A DNA stretch of 64,000 nucleotides from Streptomyces sp. M41(2017) (GCF_002078175.1 NZ_MWFK01000002.1:1054001-1118000), one strand, 5' to 3'; positions 53,596 through 62,464 are shown, counted from the stretch's first letter. Numbers and translations are program-made. The notes: generated by a model not told the origin, from the sequence alone.

Positions 53596-54450
53596 TCAGC
53601 CGACTTTGTACGCGGCAGGGCGGGAGCCGGGGCCGAGCCGTGACACGGCCGAGAGAATGTGCTTGGGCGGGAGTTGCCAGCGCAGCGTCGCGGGGACGAG
53701 GCGCAGTGTGGTGCCCGTGGTGCGCAGGCTCCGGGTCACCGCGGCCGGCGGCGGGGCCGGCCGGCCGTACAGCGCGTGGGCGTACGGCGGCAGCGCGGCG
53801 TACGCGAGCCGCGCCACGCGCCGCCACAGCAGGGCGCGCGCCGGCACGAGCAGCGGGGGGACGGGGGGACGCGTGAGGAAGTCGTCCACGTCACGGGCCT
53901 CCGAGCCCGCGGCCAGTTCGGGGAGCGTCTTCTCGAAGTAGGCGGCCAGTTCCGCCTGGTCCGCCGGTACTCCCGCGGGGTCGAGCCCGACGAGGCGGGC
54001 TCCGACGCGGTTCTCCGCGACGTACCGGTCGGCCTGCGCGTCCGTGAGGCGGAACCCGGAGCGGCGCAGCACGTGGAGGTAGGAGTCGATCTCGGCGCAG
54101 TGCACCCACAGCAGCAGCTCCGGCTCGTCGACGCGATACGGCTCACCGGTCTCCGGGTCGGTGACGGTCAGCCTGCGGTGGATCCCGCGCACCCGGGCGC
54201 CGGCCTTCTCCGCCGCGGCGGTCGTGCCGTACGTGGTGGTCCCGACGAAGTGGGCGGTGCGCATCAGGCGGCCCCAGGCGTCGCGCCGGAAGTCCGAATT
54301 CTGGAAGACGCCCCGTACGGCGCGGGGGTGCAGCGCCTGGAGGTAGAGCGCGCGGATCCCGGCGACCCACATCATGGGGTCGCCGTGTATCTGCCAGGTG
54401 ACCGAGCCGGGTCCGAAGAGGCCGGGGTCGCCGCGTCCGTCGGGCTCCAT
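53596..54450 (-). CDS. MpaB-family oxygenase (DUF2236)
   Basis: A 284-residue protein of the MpaB / latex-clearing-like DUF2236 family. DPGLFGPGSVTWQIHGDPMMWVAGIRALYLQALHPRAVRGVFQNSDF at the N-terminus has the haem-binding candidate HP motif, and LLLWVHCAEIDSYLHVLRR the second conserved His. The family contains haem b oxygenases such as polyisoprene dioxygenase; the substrate is unknown. The start is uncertain: ATG 54450 matches the family start, while ATG 54495 adds 15 residues and has only GGGG nearby. It is the next gene after a ClC channel on the same strand (75 bases). Confidence 0.72.
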   Translation of the reverse strand: MEPDGRGDPGLFGPGSVTWQIHGDPMMWVAGIRALYLQALHPRAVRGVFQNSDFRRDAWGRLMRTAHFVGTTTYGTTAAAEKAGARVRGIHRRLTVTDPETGEPYRVDEPELLLWVHCAEIDSYLHVLRRSGFRLTDAQADRYVAENRVGARLVGLDPAGVPADQAELAAYFEKTLPELAAGSEARDVDDFLTRPPVPPLLVPARALLWRRVARLAYAALPPYAHALYGRPAPPPAAVTRSLRTTGTTLRLVPATLRWQLPPKHILSAVSRLGPGSRPAAYKVG

Positions 54451-54525
54451 CGGGTCAGGTGTGCCCAGGATCCACCGGCGGCACACACGGGGCATCCCCG
54501 ACCCGCGGTGACGGCCGGCCCGCTC

Positions 54526-55875
54526 TCACCGGGGTCCCGCGTCCGGGACCGGTGACGGCGGGGGTGCGGGGGTGAGTCGCAGGGACAGCACGTAGGAGAC
54601 CACCACCGCGACGATCACGAGCGGCATCACGGTGATGCCCTGCGTGCCGAGCAGCAGCGTGGCCAGGAGGACGGCCGTCATCGGCAGTTTCAGCATCGCG
54701 ACGCACATCGCTCCGACGCCCATCGCGAAGCCGGACGTCACGTCCAGGCCGGGGAGATGGGCCATGGCCAGGCCGCCCGCGGCGCCCACGAACATGGACG
54801 GGAAGACCGGTCCGCCGCGGAAGGCGCCGAGGGAGAGGCTGTAGGCGAGCGCCTTGCAGACCACGAGGATCACCAGGGTGCCCGCCGTGTAGCCGGCCTG
54901 GTCCGCCAGCAGCGGTCCCAGCGCGCTCTGTCCGGAGTACAACACTCCGGACGCCGCCCTGCCGGTCCACTCCGCGTAGACCAGCGCCACCACGCCCACG
55001 AGTACGCCGGTCAGGACGGTGAGCGGAATCCGTCGGCGATCGACGTGGGCCTGCAGGAGGAGCGCGGGACGGCGGATCGCGGCGCCGAGCAGGGCGGCCG
55101 CCACGCCGATGGCGACCGCCCAGCCGAAGCCGGCGACGTCGGGGCGGCCGGCCGCCGGAACGTGGGCGATGACCAGGGAGTACGTCCCCAGACCTGTCCA
55201 GGACCCCAGCCCGGTGAAGATCAGTGCGCCGACCCCGGCCGCGAGCAGCCCGGGCACCAGGACGACCCCCATCATCACGCCGCCGATGCCCGCGGCCTCC
55301 ATCAGGAGGAACGCGCCGAGCAAGGGGGAGCCGAGCAGGGTGCTCACCGCCGCGAAACTCCCCGCCGCGCCCAGCACGGCGATCGCGTTCGGCTGCACGT
55401 CCCGTTTCAGGGCCCGGATCGAGAGCACGGCCAGGCCACCGCCGAGCGCGATGAGCGGAGCCTCGGGTCCGAGGACCACTCCGGCGCTCAAGGACGCCAC
55501 CGCGGCGAGTGCGATCGAGGGAAGTTCGGCCGCTGAAGGTGCTCCTTTGGCCACGAGGCCCTCGGCCGGTTTGTGTCCCCCCTCCCCCGGCAGGTAGCGG
55601 ATGCTCAGCGCCACCAGGAGTCCGGCCAGGGCGAGCAGCGGGATCGGCCACCACGAGGGGGTCCCGTCGAACCCCAGGCCGCGCGGCAGATCGGTGTAGG
55701 TGAGCGACTGGAGCTCGGAGACGAGAGCGAGGAAGCCGAAGGCCACGGCGGAGATCGGGATGCCGAGGAGGGCCGCGATGACGAGCAGGACCGCGTACTT
55801 GCGGCTGCGGACCAGGGCGAACGGATCCGGTGGTGTCGTGGCCGGCGGTCCGACGGGAGTGGCCGACATCCTCAT
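54526..55875 (-). CDS. ClC-family chloride channel or transporter
   Basis: A 449-residue membrane protein with about ten hydrophobic helices. The GxEGP-like signature is altered to GPEAPLIALGG, and the loop GEGGHKPAEG takes the place of GSGIP. AFRGGPVFPSMFVGAAGG is the third ClC region (GxFxP-like). These changes suggest a diverged ClC, transport mode unknown; the outer gating Glu position reads GPEA. GAGGAG precedes the ATG at 55875. No CBS domain is fused. Confidence 0.8.
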   Translation of the reverse strand: MRMSATPVGPPATTPPDPFALVRSRKYAVLLVIAALLGIPISAVAFGFLALVSELQSLTYTDLPRGLGFDGTPSWWPIPLLALAGLLVALSIRYLPGEGGHKPAEGLVAKGAPSAAELPSIALAAVASLSAGVVLGPEAPLIALGGGLAVLSIRALKRDVQPNAIAVLGAAGSFAAVSTLLGSPLLGAFLLMEAAGIGGVMMGVVLVPGLLAAGVGALIFTGLGSWTGLGTYSLVIAHVPAAGRPDVAGFGWAVAIGVAAALLGAAIRRPALLLQAHVDRRRIPLTVLTGVLVGVVALVYAEWTGRAASGVLYSGQSALGPLLADQAGYTAGTLVILVVCKALAYSLSLGAFRGGPVFPSMFVGAAGGLAMAHLPGLDVTSGFAMGVGAMCVAMLKLPMTAVLLATLLLGTQGITVMPLVIVAVVVSYVLSLRLTPAPPPSPVPDAGPR

Positions 55876-56124
55876 GGTCTCCTCAGCGTCGGAAGCCGTC
55901 CGGTCATGTCGGCCGACAGGCCTCAGGCGTTCTTACCACCGCGTCGCCGCCTGCCGACCGCGCCGGGTCCGTGGCCGCCCGGTCATTCCCCCGAATGCCG
56001 TTCCGACGGCTCTGCCCGCCCCGGGATCACCACTCCCCGGCAGCACGGACCACCTCTCGGCGCGTGCCGGTGCACAGGGGGACGCGGGTGCTCCGTGCCG
56101 GGTCGGCTCGGCCGACGGCGGGGT

Positions 56125-57185
56125 TCAGAGCTCCCGGGCAGGCCAGTCCAGCAGCCGCGCACCGATCACCGCGGTCTGCAGCATGTATCGGTGGGCGGGG
56201 TCGGCCGGGTTGGCGCCGGTGAGCTTGTGGATGCGTTCCAGCCGGTAGGTCAGGGCGCGCACGCTCAGCGTCAGACGGCGGGCGGCCTCCGCGGCGACGC
56301 AGCCGCACTCGAAGTACGCGGTCAGGGTGTCCAGAAGGACCTGTGCGCCGCCGCGGGCGGTCCTGAGCGGTCCGAGTGCGTCGAGCACGAGGTCGGCCAT
56401 GGCCTGGCGGTCGCGGGTCAGGACCGGATAGACCAGCAGGTCCGCGGCGCGCAGGACCGGATCGTCGAGGCCGAGCCGCTCGGCCAGTTCGAGGGCGTTG
56501 AGGGCTTCCTCGTAGGACTGGACGACGCCGCCGGGGCCGGGCTGGGGGCGGCCGATGGCGACCCGACCACCGTCGGTGGCCGCGTGCGCCTGTTTGGCGA
56601 AGTGGGCGAGGACGTCGTCCTGTTGGCCGGGGGCGATGCACAGCAGCCGCCCGTTCTTGGTGGTGAGGGGATGTCGCGGTCGCCGAACCGGCCGATGAGC
56701 GCGCGTTCGACCTGCCGCGGCACCGCATCGCCCTCGTCGTAGGCGGCCGCACCTTCGGCGACGGCGACGGCGTGCGCGTGTGAGAGGCGCAGCCCGAAGC
56801 GCACGGCACGTTCCGCGAGGCGGCCCAGGTCGCTGCGTCCGTAGAGGAGATCGTCGATGAACTCGCGGCGGGCCGCCTCCTCCTGGCGTACGGCCTGGCG
56901 CTGGGCGCGTTCGTAGCCCTCGGCGAAGGCGTCTATCACCTGCTGCACCGCTCCGAGCGCGATGTCGGCGGAGCCGCCGTTCGTCCGGGGCCAGGCGGTA
57001 CGAGCGGCGGTCAGGTGTTCGCTGATGAGGCTGCGGAGCCCGTGGCCGGCGTCCGCGGCCTGCTCCCCCAGTGCGCGCCGGGACTCGATCTCGTCGCGGG
57101 TGAGACGTCGCCCGGTGACGGAGACGTCGGCCAGGATCTCGGCATAGCCGTGCAGATGGTGCACGGTGTTTCCCCGCTCGGTCAT
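56125..57185 (-). pseudogene. PucR/CdaR-type regulator interrupted by a -1 frameshift
   Basis: Two frames together give one ~353-residue regulator. The first part (ATG 57185, MTERGNTVHHLHGYAEIL ... RALIGRFGDRDI) reads to about 56671; the rest (LTTKNGRLLCIAPGQQDDVLAHF ... LTLSVRALTYRLERIHKLTGANPADPAHRYMLQTAVIGARLLDW) is in another frame. The latter has the CdaR/PucR C-terminal HTH. Adding one base to the G4 run (56667-56670; C4 in the coding strand) would restore DIPLTTKNG. It is either a real inactivation or a sequencing slip at a homopolymer. GGGGGAC precedes the ATG. Confidence 0.85.
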
Positions 57186-57686
57186 GTCGTCCCCCGCATC
57201 TTGACGCGGCGATGACGGATTCTTGGCGCCTCACCGGCATGGAGACCTTAATGAACGCTGCCGGGAAGCGGCAATGCGCGCAGTCGCTTCCGCCGTGCAC
57301 CCTGACGTGCGGGGAGCACTGCGAAGGGTTCCGGTGCCGGACACCGGCAGATGGTGTCCGGCACCGGACCCGGAGGAAGCGGTGCGCCGCCGGACCGCGC
57401 GGCGGGCGGCGCTCTGCTCGGTCCGCCCGGCGACACCCGCCCGGTGGATCACTCGGTCGGCCGAGCCTGCCCGTGGCACGGACGGGCAGGCGCACCAGCA
57501 CCTACCCGTGTGTCCATCCTCCGGGCGACGGTGACGGCAGGGGTGGGTGCCGCGGTCAACCCCGAGACGGTTGCGGTGCCCACCTTCTGATCCCTTTTCA
57601 GCCGGGCCGGACGCGCCGGGTGCCTTCGGGGCCCCTCTACGGTCTGCGCCCGGCCGACGCCTCGACAGGCTCCGTGGCGGTGCCGG
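57186..57686. other. 501-bp gene-free region upstream of the CdaR-type gene
   Basis: No credible coding sequence. It contains a perfect 15-bp dyad with a 7-base loop (CCGGTGCCGGACACC at 57331-57345 and its complement at 57353-57367). It should also include the promoter of the CdaR-type gene and the end of the sigma/ANTAR/STAS operon. Confidence 0.5.
57331..57367. repeat. 15-bp perfect inverted repeat in the intergenic region
   Basis: The arms are exact. It lies 320 bases beyond the STAS-like stop and 146 bases before the CdaR-type start, so it may be a late terminator or a large operator. Confidence 0.6.
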
Positions 57687-58031
57687 TCAGGCCGCGGTGG
57701 CGCAGGCCGTGGCGATGGCGGTATCGGCGCGGGCGTGGACAACCAGGCCACCACCAACAGCCGTGGCCCGGCCCTGCAAGGCCCGACGGGCGGGAGCGCT
57801 GGGTGTCGCCACCGATATCAAGGTCCGCAGGTGCCTGCACCGACGCTGCGCTTCCGCGATGGCTTCGATCACCGTGCCGGTCACGGTATGGCCCAGGACG
57901 ATGACCGCGGGGGCGGGAGCGTGCACGTGGATCAGGTCGCTGATCAGGGCCGCCAGATCCTCGGTCCGGGGACCGGAGCAGTCCCCCACGGTGAGGACCA
58001 GCACACCGCTCTCAAGGGCGTGAGACAGCAT
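57687..58031 (-). CDS. STAS-like anti-anti-sigma protein (candidate)
   Basis: A 114-residue protein starting MLSHALESGVLVLTVGDCSG, resembling the SpoIIAA/RsbV STAS fold: a strand (VLVLTVGDCSG), helix (EDLAALISDLIHVHA), strand (AVIVLGHTVTGTVIEAI), a helix and strand (LRTLISVATPS). The usual phosphorylated Ser is not clear; TVTGTV offers a Thr. It overlaps the ANTAR gene by 20 bases and has GGAGGGG three bases before the ATG. It is the last gene in the sigma-ANTAR-STAS operon, so it probably feeds the same stress pathway. Confidence 0.5.
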   Translation of the reverse strand: MLSHALESGVLVLTVGDCSGPRTEDLAALISDLIHVHAPAPAVIVLGHTVTGTVIEAIAEAQRRCRHLRTLISVATPSAPARRALQGRATAVGGGLVVHARADTAIATACATAA

Positions 58032-58452
58032 GGTCCCCTCCGTCCCGAACCGACCGGTCACCCGGGTGTCCCGGCACCGGCTCCGCCCTCGGCGGGCCGG
58101 CACGGTGTTGGTCGCGGATGGCCTCTTCCAGGGCGATCCGAAGTCCCAGGTTCAGGTCGCCGGTGGGGGCCCAGACCGTGAGCAGTTCGGCAAGACGGTC
58201 CTGTGCGATGCCCGTGCGCCGGGAAACCCCGGAGAGGACACTCGCGGCCTGTCCCGCGTCGAGCCGTCCCAAGGCCATCACCACGCCCGTCGCCCGCTCG
58301 ACCACGGCCTGCTGTGTCCCCTGTCGCAGCGGCCGTCCCGGCTGCGGGGTCTGCTCGTTCGCCGGGCGGCCCGTGGGCTGCTCGCCGTGACCGAGGGTCA
58401 GTACCTGGCTCATCTGCGCCGGTCTCCCTGGCTGCCCGTTTTCCCGCGTCAC
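58012..58452 (-). CDS. ANTAR-domain RNA-binding protein
   Basis: A 146-residue protein with an ANTAR domain around residues 45-95 (LRQGTQQAVVERATGVVMALGRLDAGQAASVLSGVSRRTGIAQDRLAELL), with the Ala/Arg/Gly consensus of these antitermination factors. A Pro/Gln-rich N-terminus and a disordered tail flank it. ANTAR proteins bind paired hairpins in nascent RNA to prevent termination. The GTG at 58452 overlaps the sigma stop (GTGA), with AAGGAG about 10 bases upstream. ATG 58413 is an alternative start. It overlaps the STAS-like gene by 20 bases. Confidence 0.75.
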   Translation of the reverse strand: MTRENGQPGRPAQMSQVLTLGHGEQPTGRPANEQTPQPGRPLRQGTQQAVVERATGVVMALGRLDAGQAASVLSGVSRRTGIAQDRLAELLTVWAPTGDLNLGLRIALEEAIRDQHRAGPPRAEPVPGHPGDRSVRDGGDHAVSRP

Positions 58453-59288
58453 TGGGCCAGGGCTCCTTTGCGGACGCGGGCGCAGCTGCGGGAGATGAGG
58501 CGGGAGACGTGCATCTGGGAGATGCCGAGCTTCTCGCCGATGCGGCTTTGCGTCATGTCCTCGAAGAAGCGCATGTAGAGGACGGCCCGCTCCCGCTCGG
58601 GAAGCCGGCGCAGTTCCTTGGCCGCCGCCTCACGGTCGACGATGGTGTCGAAGGAGGAGTCGGAGCTGCCCAGGGTGTCGCCGAGGCTGTAGCCGTCGTC
58701 GCCGGCCCCTGTCTCGGCGTCCAGTGAGAGGGCACTGAAGCTCTCCATGGCCTCCAGCCCGTCGTGGACCTCTTCTTCCGTCAGGCGGGTGTGAGCGGCG
58801 ATCTCGGCGGAGGTCGGCTCGGCGGCGCCGGGCCGCTGGCTCAGCTCCCGGCGTGCGACCCGTACGCGGTTGCGCAGGTCCTGGACGCGGCGCGGGACAC
58901 GTACGGCCCACATCCGGTCCCGGAAGTGACGTTTCACCTCGCCGGTGATCGTCGGGATCGCATAGCTCTCGAAGGCACCCCGGACCGGATCGAAACGGTC
59001 GACGGCCTTCACGAGACCCAGCGCGGCGACCTGACGCAGGTCCTCGATGGCTTCCCCGCGGTCACGGAACCGGCCGGCAAGTCGGTGTGCCATGGGCAGC
59101 CAGAGACGCACCAGTTCGTCGCGCACCGTGTCCCGCTCCGGCCCGTCGTCCAGCTCCGACAGCCGGGCGAAGAGCGCGTCGGTCTCGGGCGAGTCGTCGT
59201 AACCGCGGTCGGCGGAAACGGGTTCGGCGGTCAGGGGTACGGAGACGGCATCGGTGTGCGGGTGGTCGGCGGTGCTTTCGGTCGGCAC
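58449..59288 (-). CDS. RNA polymerase sigma factor, SigB/SigF type
   Basis: A 279-residue sigma-70 family factor. Region 2 reads LVRLWLPMAHRLAGRFRDRGEAIEDLRQVAALGLVKAVDRFDPVRGAFESYAIPTITGEVKRHFRD. Region 3 reads RDRMWAVRVPRRVQDLRNRV. Region 4 reads RLPERERAVLYMRFFEDMTQSRIGEKLGISQMHVSRLISRS. This is the stress-type SigB/F/G group controlled by anti-sigma and anti-anti-sigma proteins. A GTG at 59288 follows GGAGGGA. It leads an operon with ANTAR and STAS-like genes. No anti-sigma gene is adjacent. Confidence 0.9.
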   Translation of the reverse strand: MPTESTADHPHTDAVSVPLTAEPVSADRGYDDSPETDALFARLSELDDGPERDTVRDELVRLWLPMAHRLAGRFRDRGEAIEDLRQVAALGLVKAVDRFDPVRGAFESYAIPTITGEVKRHFRDRMWAVRVPRRVQDLRNRVRVARRELSQRPGAAEPTSAEIAAHTRLTEEEVHDGLEAMESFSALSLDAETGAGDDGYSLGDTLGSSDSSFDTIVDREAAAKELRRLPERERAVLYMRFFEDMTQSRIGEKLGISQMHVSRLISRSCARVRKGALAQ

Positions 59289-59579
59289 GCGGGATCCCTC
59301 CTGAACAGCATGTCCGGGCGATCCGCAGGATCAAGGAGCGCAGGCCCGGACGAGAGTGATGGGCCACCGCACGGAGGGGTTGCGCGGACCCGCGAAGGAC
59401 ATCGCGGCCGCGGGTCTCCTCCGCTCGGCACGCGCCTCCGGTCCGAAGCACACAACCCCGCCTGCCCCGTGTCCTTCCCCGCAAACAACCACGTCCGGCC
59501 GGAAGGCCGCGGCGTGGGCCCGCCGGACACCGGACTCTCCATCAGCACCCGGTACCGTCCGAGGGCGCCGGCCGATCCG

Positions 59580-60770
59580 CTAGCGCCGCACCCGGGGCAT
59601 CCCCAGTCCGATCCAGGCGATGATCTCCCGCTGGATCTCGTTGTTCCCGCCGCCGAAGGTGAAGATCACCGCGGACCGGTAGCCGCGTTCGAGTTCGCCG
59701 TGCAGGACGGCTCCGGCCGAGCCCTCCTTGAGGACGCCGGGCACGGCGACGATCTCCATGAGCGCGGCGTAGGCGTCCCGGCGGGCCTCCGAGCCGTAGA
59801 CCTTGACGGCTGAGGCGTCCTGCGGGGTGAGGGTGCCGTGCTGGACGGCGTTCACCATCTGCCAGTTCATGAGCTTCATGGCGTCGAGGCGCGTGTGCGT
59901 GCGGGCGAGGCCGCGGCGCACCCAGGGGAGGTCGACGACGCGGCGACCGTCGCCGAGCTTGGTCTCCATGGCCCAGCGCTGGACGTCGTGCAGGGCACGG
60001 ATGGCCATGGTGCCGTGCGCGGCGAGGGTGACGCGCTCGTGGTTGAGCTGGTTGGTGATCAGCCGCCAGCCCTGGTTCTCCCGGCCGACCCGGCGCGTGG
60101 CGGGGACGCGGATGTTCTCGTAGTAGCTCGCGGTGGTGTCGTGCGAGGCGAGCGTGTTGATGAGCGTGCAGGAGTAGCCGGGGTCGGAGGTCGGGACGAG
60201 GAGCATGGTGATGCCCTTGTGGGGCGGGGCGGCGGGGTCGGTGCGCACGGCGAGCCACACCCAGTCGGCGGTGTCTCCGTTGGTGGTCCAGATCTTCTGT
60301 CCGTCGACGGTGTAGTGGCCGGTCTCCTCGTCGCCCTCCCGGACGGCCTTTGTCCTGAGCGCGGCGAGGTCGGTTCCGGCGTCGGGTTCGCTGTAGCCGA
60401 TCGCGAAGTCGAGTTCGCCGGAGAGGATGCGCGGCAGGAAGTAGGCCTTCTGCTCGTCGGTGCCGAACTGCATGATCGTGGGTCCGACGGTGTTCAGGGC
60501 CATCAGCGGGAGCGGTACGCCCGCCTGGGCCGCCTCGTCGAAGAAGATGAACTGCTCCATCGGGCTCAGTCCGCGCCCGCCGTACTCCTCGGGCCAGCCG
60601 ACGCCCAGCCAGCCGTCCGTGCCGAGCCGCCGGACGGTCTCGCGGTAGAAGCGTTTCTGGGCGCTCGGATCGCCGTAGCGCGCGTAGGCGTTGTCCGGCA
60701 CCAGTTCGGCGAAGTAGTCCCGCAGTTCGGTCCGCAACCGCTGCTGCTCCGGCGTGTATTCGAGATGCAC
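59580..60770 (-). CDS. Acyl-CoA dehydrogenase (FadE-type)
   Basis: A 396-residue FAD flavoprotein. The start VHLEYTPEQQRLRTELRDYFAELV, the flavin/acyl region AIGYSEPDAGTDLAALRTKA, WTTNGDTADWVWLAVRTDP and the C-terminal FTFGGGNNEIQREIIAWIGLGMPR fit FadE proteins close to the FadE26-29 group of the mycobacterial steroid regulons. It introduces a 2,3-double bond into acyl-CoA. A GTG at 60770 follows AAGGAGG. A KstR-like palindrome is 45 bases upstream. It stands alone. Confidence 0.85.
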   Translation of the reverse strand: MHLEYTPEQQRLRTELRDYFAELVPDNAYARYGDPSAQKRFYRETVRRLGTDGWLGVGWPEEYGGRGLSPMEQFIFFDEAAQAGVPLPLMALNTVGPTIMQFGTDEQKAYFLPRILSGELDFAIGYSEPDAGTDLAALRTKAVREGDEETGHYTVDGQKIWTTNGDTADWVWLAVRTDPAAPPHKGITMLLVPTSDPGYSCTLINTLASHDTTASYYENIRVPATRRVGRENQGWRLITNQLNHERVTLAAHGTMAIRALHDVQRWAMETKLGDGRRVVDLPWVRRGLARTHTRLDAMKLMNWQMVNAVQHGTLTPQDASAVKVYGSEARRDAYAALMEIVAVPGVLKEGSAGAVLHGELERGYRSAVIFTFGGGNNEIQREIIAWIGLGMPRVRR

Positions 60771-60814
60771 GGTGCCTCCTTGCCTTCCCGGGCCCGACCT
60801 GACGGCGCACACGG

Positions 60815-60828
60815 TAGAACGTGTTCCA
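60815..60828. promoter_or_regulatory. KstR-like palindrome upstream of the acyl-CoA dehydrogenase
   Basis: TAGAACGTGTTCCA matches the published KstR pattern TnnAACnnGTTnnA at every fixed base. It lies in the region between the dehydrogenase and the histidine-phosphatase-fold gene. Confidence 0.6.
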
Positions 60829-61020
60829 CAAATGGGGAATGGTGATGACGCGGGCACCTGGCCCCGGGGGCGAGGGGGAGCGCGCGGCGGGTTCGGAGCG
60901 GCGGGCCTTAGGGTGGCGCGACCGGATGCGGCGGGCCCGTCGGCCGGCCGGGGGGACGATTCCCGTACAGGACAGGGCTCTTGCGTCCGCAGAGGGCCGA
61001 GGACGCGTGAGAGTGGTGGC

Positions 61021-61605
61021 ATGACGAGCCGAGTGACGCTGATCTCAGCGGCGATCAGTGAGGCGCTGCGCGAGGCCCGCTTCGACGACGGGAGTCCGGT
61101 GGACGCCTCGGGCCTGCGGGCCGCGGGAGCGGTGGCCGACGCGGGTGCCGTGCCCGCCGGGGACCGGCTGTGGGCCTCCCCCAGCGTGCGCTGCCGGCAG
61201 ACCGCGGAGGCGCTCGGTCTCGACGACGCCGTCGACGTGCCGGAGCTGGCCGGGCTGGAGGTGGGCCGCTGGCGCGGGGCGACTCTGGGCGAGGTGAGCG
61301 CGGCGGAGCCGGAGGCGGTGGCACGCTGGCTCGCGGACCCGGTGTCGGCGCCGCACGGCGGGGAGTCGGTGCGGGCGTTCTGCGACCGGGTGGGCGGGTG
61401 CCTGGAGCGGGCCGCCGAGCAGGACGGCAGGATCGTCGCGGTGGTGGAGCCGGAGGTCGTACGGGCCCTGTTGGTACGGGCGTTAGGGGCGCCGGAGGCC
61501 GCGTTCTGGCGGGTGGACGTGGCGCCGCTCTCCGCCACGGAGTTCAGCGGACGGGCCGGCCGCTGGAACGTGCGGGCGGGACGTCCACTGGAGGAGCGGG
61601 CCTGA
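61021..61605 (+). CDS. Histidine phosphatase-fold protein with degenerate active site
   Basis: A 194-residue member of the phosphoglycerate mutase-like fold. Fold markers are SPSVRCRQTAEALG (residues 53-66), PELAGLEVGRWRGATLGEV and PHGGESVRAFCDRV. The catalytic RHG triad that should lie at about 9-11 reads SAA, and the second His reads VVEPEVV instead of V-x-H-G, so both catalytic histidines are missing. It is probably not a phosphatase. The start at 61021 has GAGAG upstream. It converges on the Cys-rich gene with 18 bases between stops. Confidence 0.75.
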   Translation: MTSRVTLISAAISEALREARFDDGSPVDASGLRAAGAVADAGAVPAGDRLWASPSVRCRQTAEALGLDDAVDVPELAGLEVGRWRGATLGEVSAAEPEAVARWLADPVSAPHGGESVRAFCDRVGGCLERAAEQDGRIVAVVEPEVVRALLVRALGAPEAAFWRVDVAPLSATEFSGRAGRWNVRAGRPLEERA

Positions 61606-61623
61606 GTCGGCGCGGCCGCGCGG

Positions 61624-61998
61624 TCAGCTCAGGGTGGCGAGGAAGTCCGCGCAGGCCTGCGCGCACTCGCGGCAGGTCTTGGCCGAGCCCTCCGCGCCGG
61701 GGAAGCCGTCGAAAACCTCCGCGCACTCCAGGCAGACGTCACGGCACCACTCCAACTGGGCCCGGACGTCCCGCTCGTCCTGTGCGACCTGCCGGGACAG
61801 CATGTGGCAGGTCGTCTCGCAGACCTCCGCGGCCAGCACGCCCTTGCGCCGCACCAGGGCCTGCTCCTCGGGCCCGTCCGGATTCATGAGGCTCGCGCGC
61901 AGCGCGCAGGCCCGGGCGCACTGGCTGCAGGCCTGGGCGCAGACGAAGCGGTCCTCCAGGAAGCGGAAGAGCTCCTGCTGGGATGTAGTGGAAGTCAC
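61624..61998 (-). CDS. Cys-rich four-helix bundle protein (DUF326, copper-storage type)
   Basis: A 124-residue protein with 12 cysteines in helical spacing: Cys 20, 24, 27, 31 (CAQACSQCARAC), 60, 64, 85, 89, 92, 109, 112, 116. This is the DUF326 / Csp-like arrangement that lines a four-helix bundle with thiols and can store Cu(I). No signal peptide, so cytosolic. A GTG at 61998 opens the gene without a clear ribosome-binding site. Confidence 0.8.
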   Translation of the reverse strand: MTSTTSQQELFRFLEDRFVCAQACSQCARACALRASLMNPDGPEEQALVRRKGVLAAEVCETTCHMLSRQVAQDERDVRAQLEWCRDVCLECAEVFDGFPGAEGSAKTCRECAQACADFLATLS

Positions 61999-62049
61999 AA
62001 CTACCGTGTAGCCGCCGGGAGTCGGTTCAAACGGAGCCGGAGGGACGCC

Positions 62050-62442
62050 TCACGCGCCGGCCGCCTCCCGTGAGATCTGCTCGAACTCCGCCCCCATCGC
62101 CGCGGAGAGCGCCTGAGCCGCCGACAACGGCCGGACCATGACCATGAATTCGTCGATCCGGCCGTCCTCGTCGAAGTGCAGGAAGTCGCAGCCGTTGATC
62201 TCCTTGTCGCCCACCTTGGCGGTGAAGACGAGCGCGTGGTCACGGCCGTCGGCCCCGGCGATCTCCCGGATGTAGCGGAAGTCGCTGAAGACCCGCCAGA
62301 CGCCTCGGAGGATGGCCGCGGTGATCGGCTTGCCCGGGTAGGGCTTGAAGGCGACGGGGCTGGTGAACACGACGTCGTCGGCCAGCAGCTCCTCGACAGC
62401 GGCGAGGTCCCCGGCCTCCACGGCCTTGCGGAACGCGTTCAT
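62050..62442 (-). CDS. SnoaL-like / NTF2-fold protein
   Basis: A 130-residue protein of the SnoaL-like superfamily: an N-terminal helix with FRKAVEAGDLAAVEELLADDVVFTSP, then a beta sheet with FVFTAKVGDKEINGCDFLHFDEDGRIDEFMVMVRPL. These folds bind small hydrophobic ligands or isomerise polyketide intermediates; function here is unknown. GAGGGAGA precedes the ATG at 62442. It is divergent from a padR gene, its likely regulator. Confidence 0.72.
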   Translation of the reverse strand: MNAFRKAVEAGDLAAVEELLADDVVFTSPVAFKPYPGKPITAAILRGVWRVFSDFRYIREIAGADGRDHALVFTAKVGDKEINGCDFLHFDEDGRIDEFMVMVRPLSAAQALSAAMGAEFEQISREAAGA

Positions 62443-62464
62443 CACGTCTCCCTCTCATACTCAA

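Noticed and set aside
57212..57904. A 230-codon plus-strand frame in the gap after the CdaR-type gene
   Set aside because: It runs antisense into the STAS-like gene, is Arg/Gly-rich with no domain, and has no ribosome-binding site.
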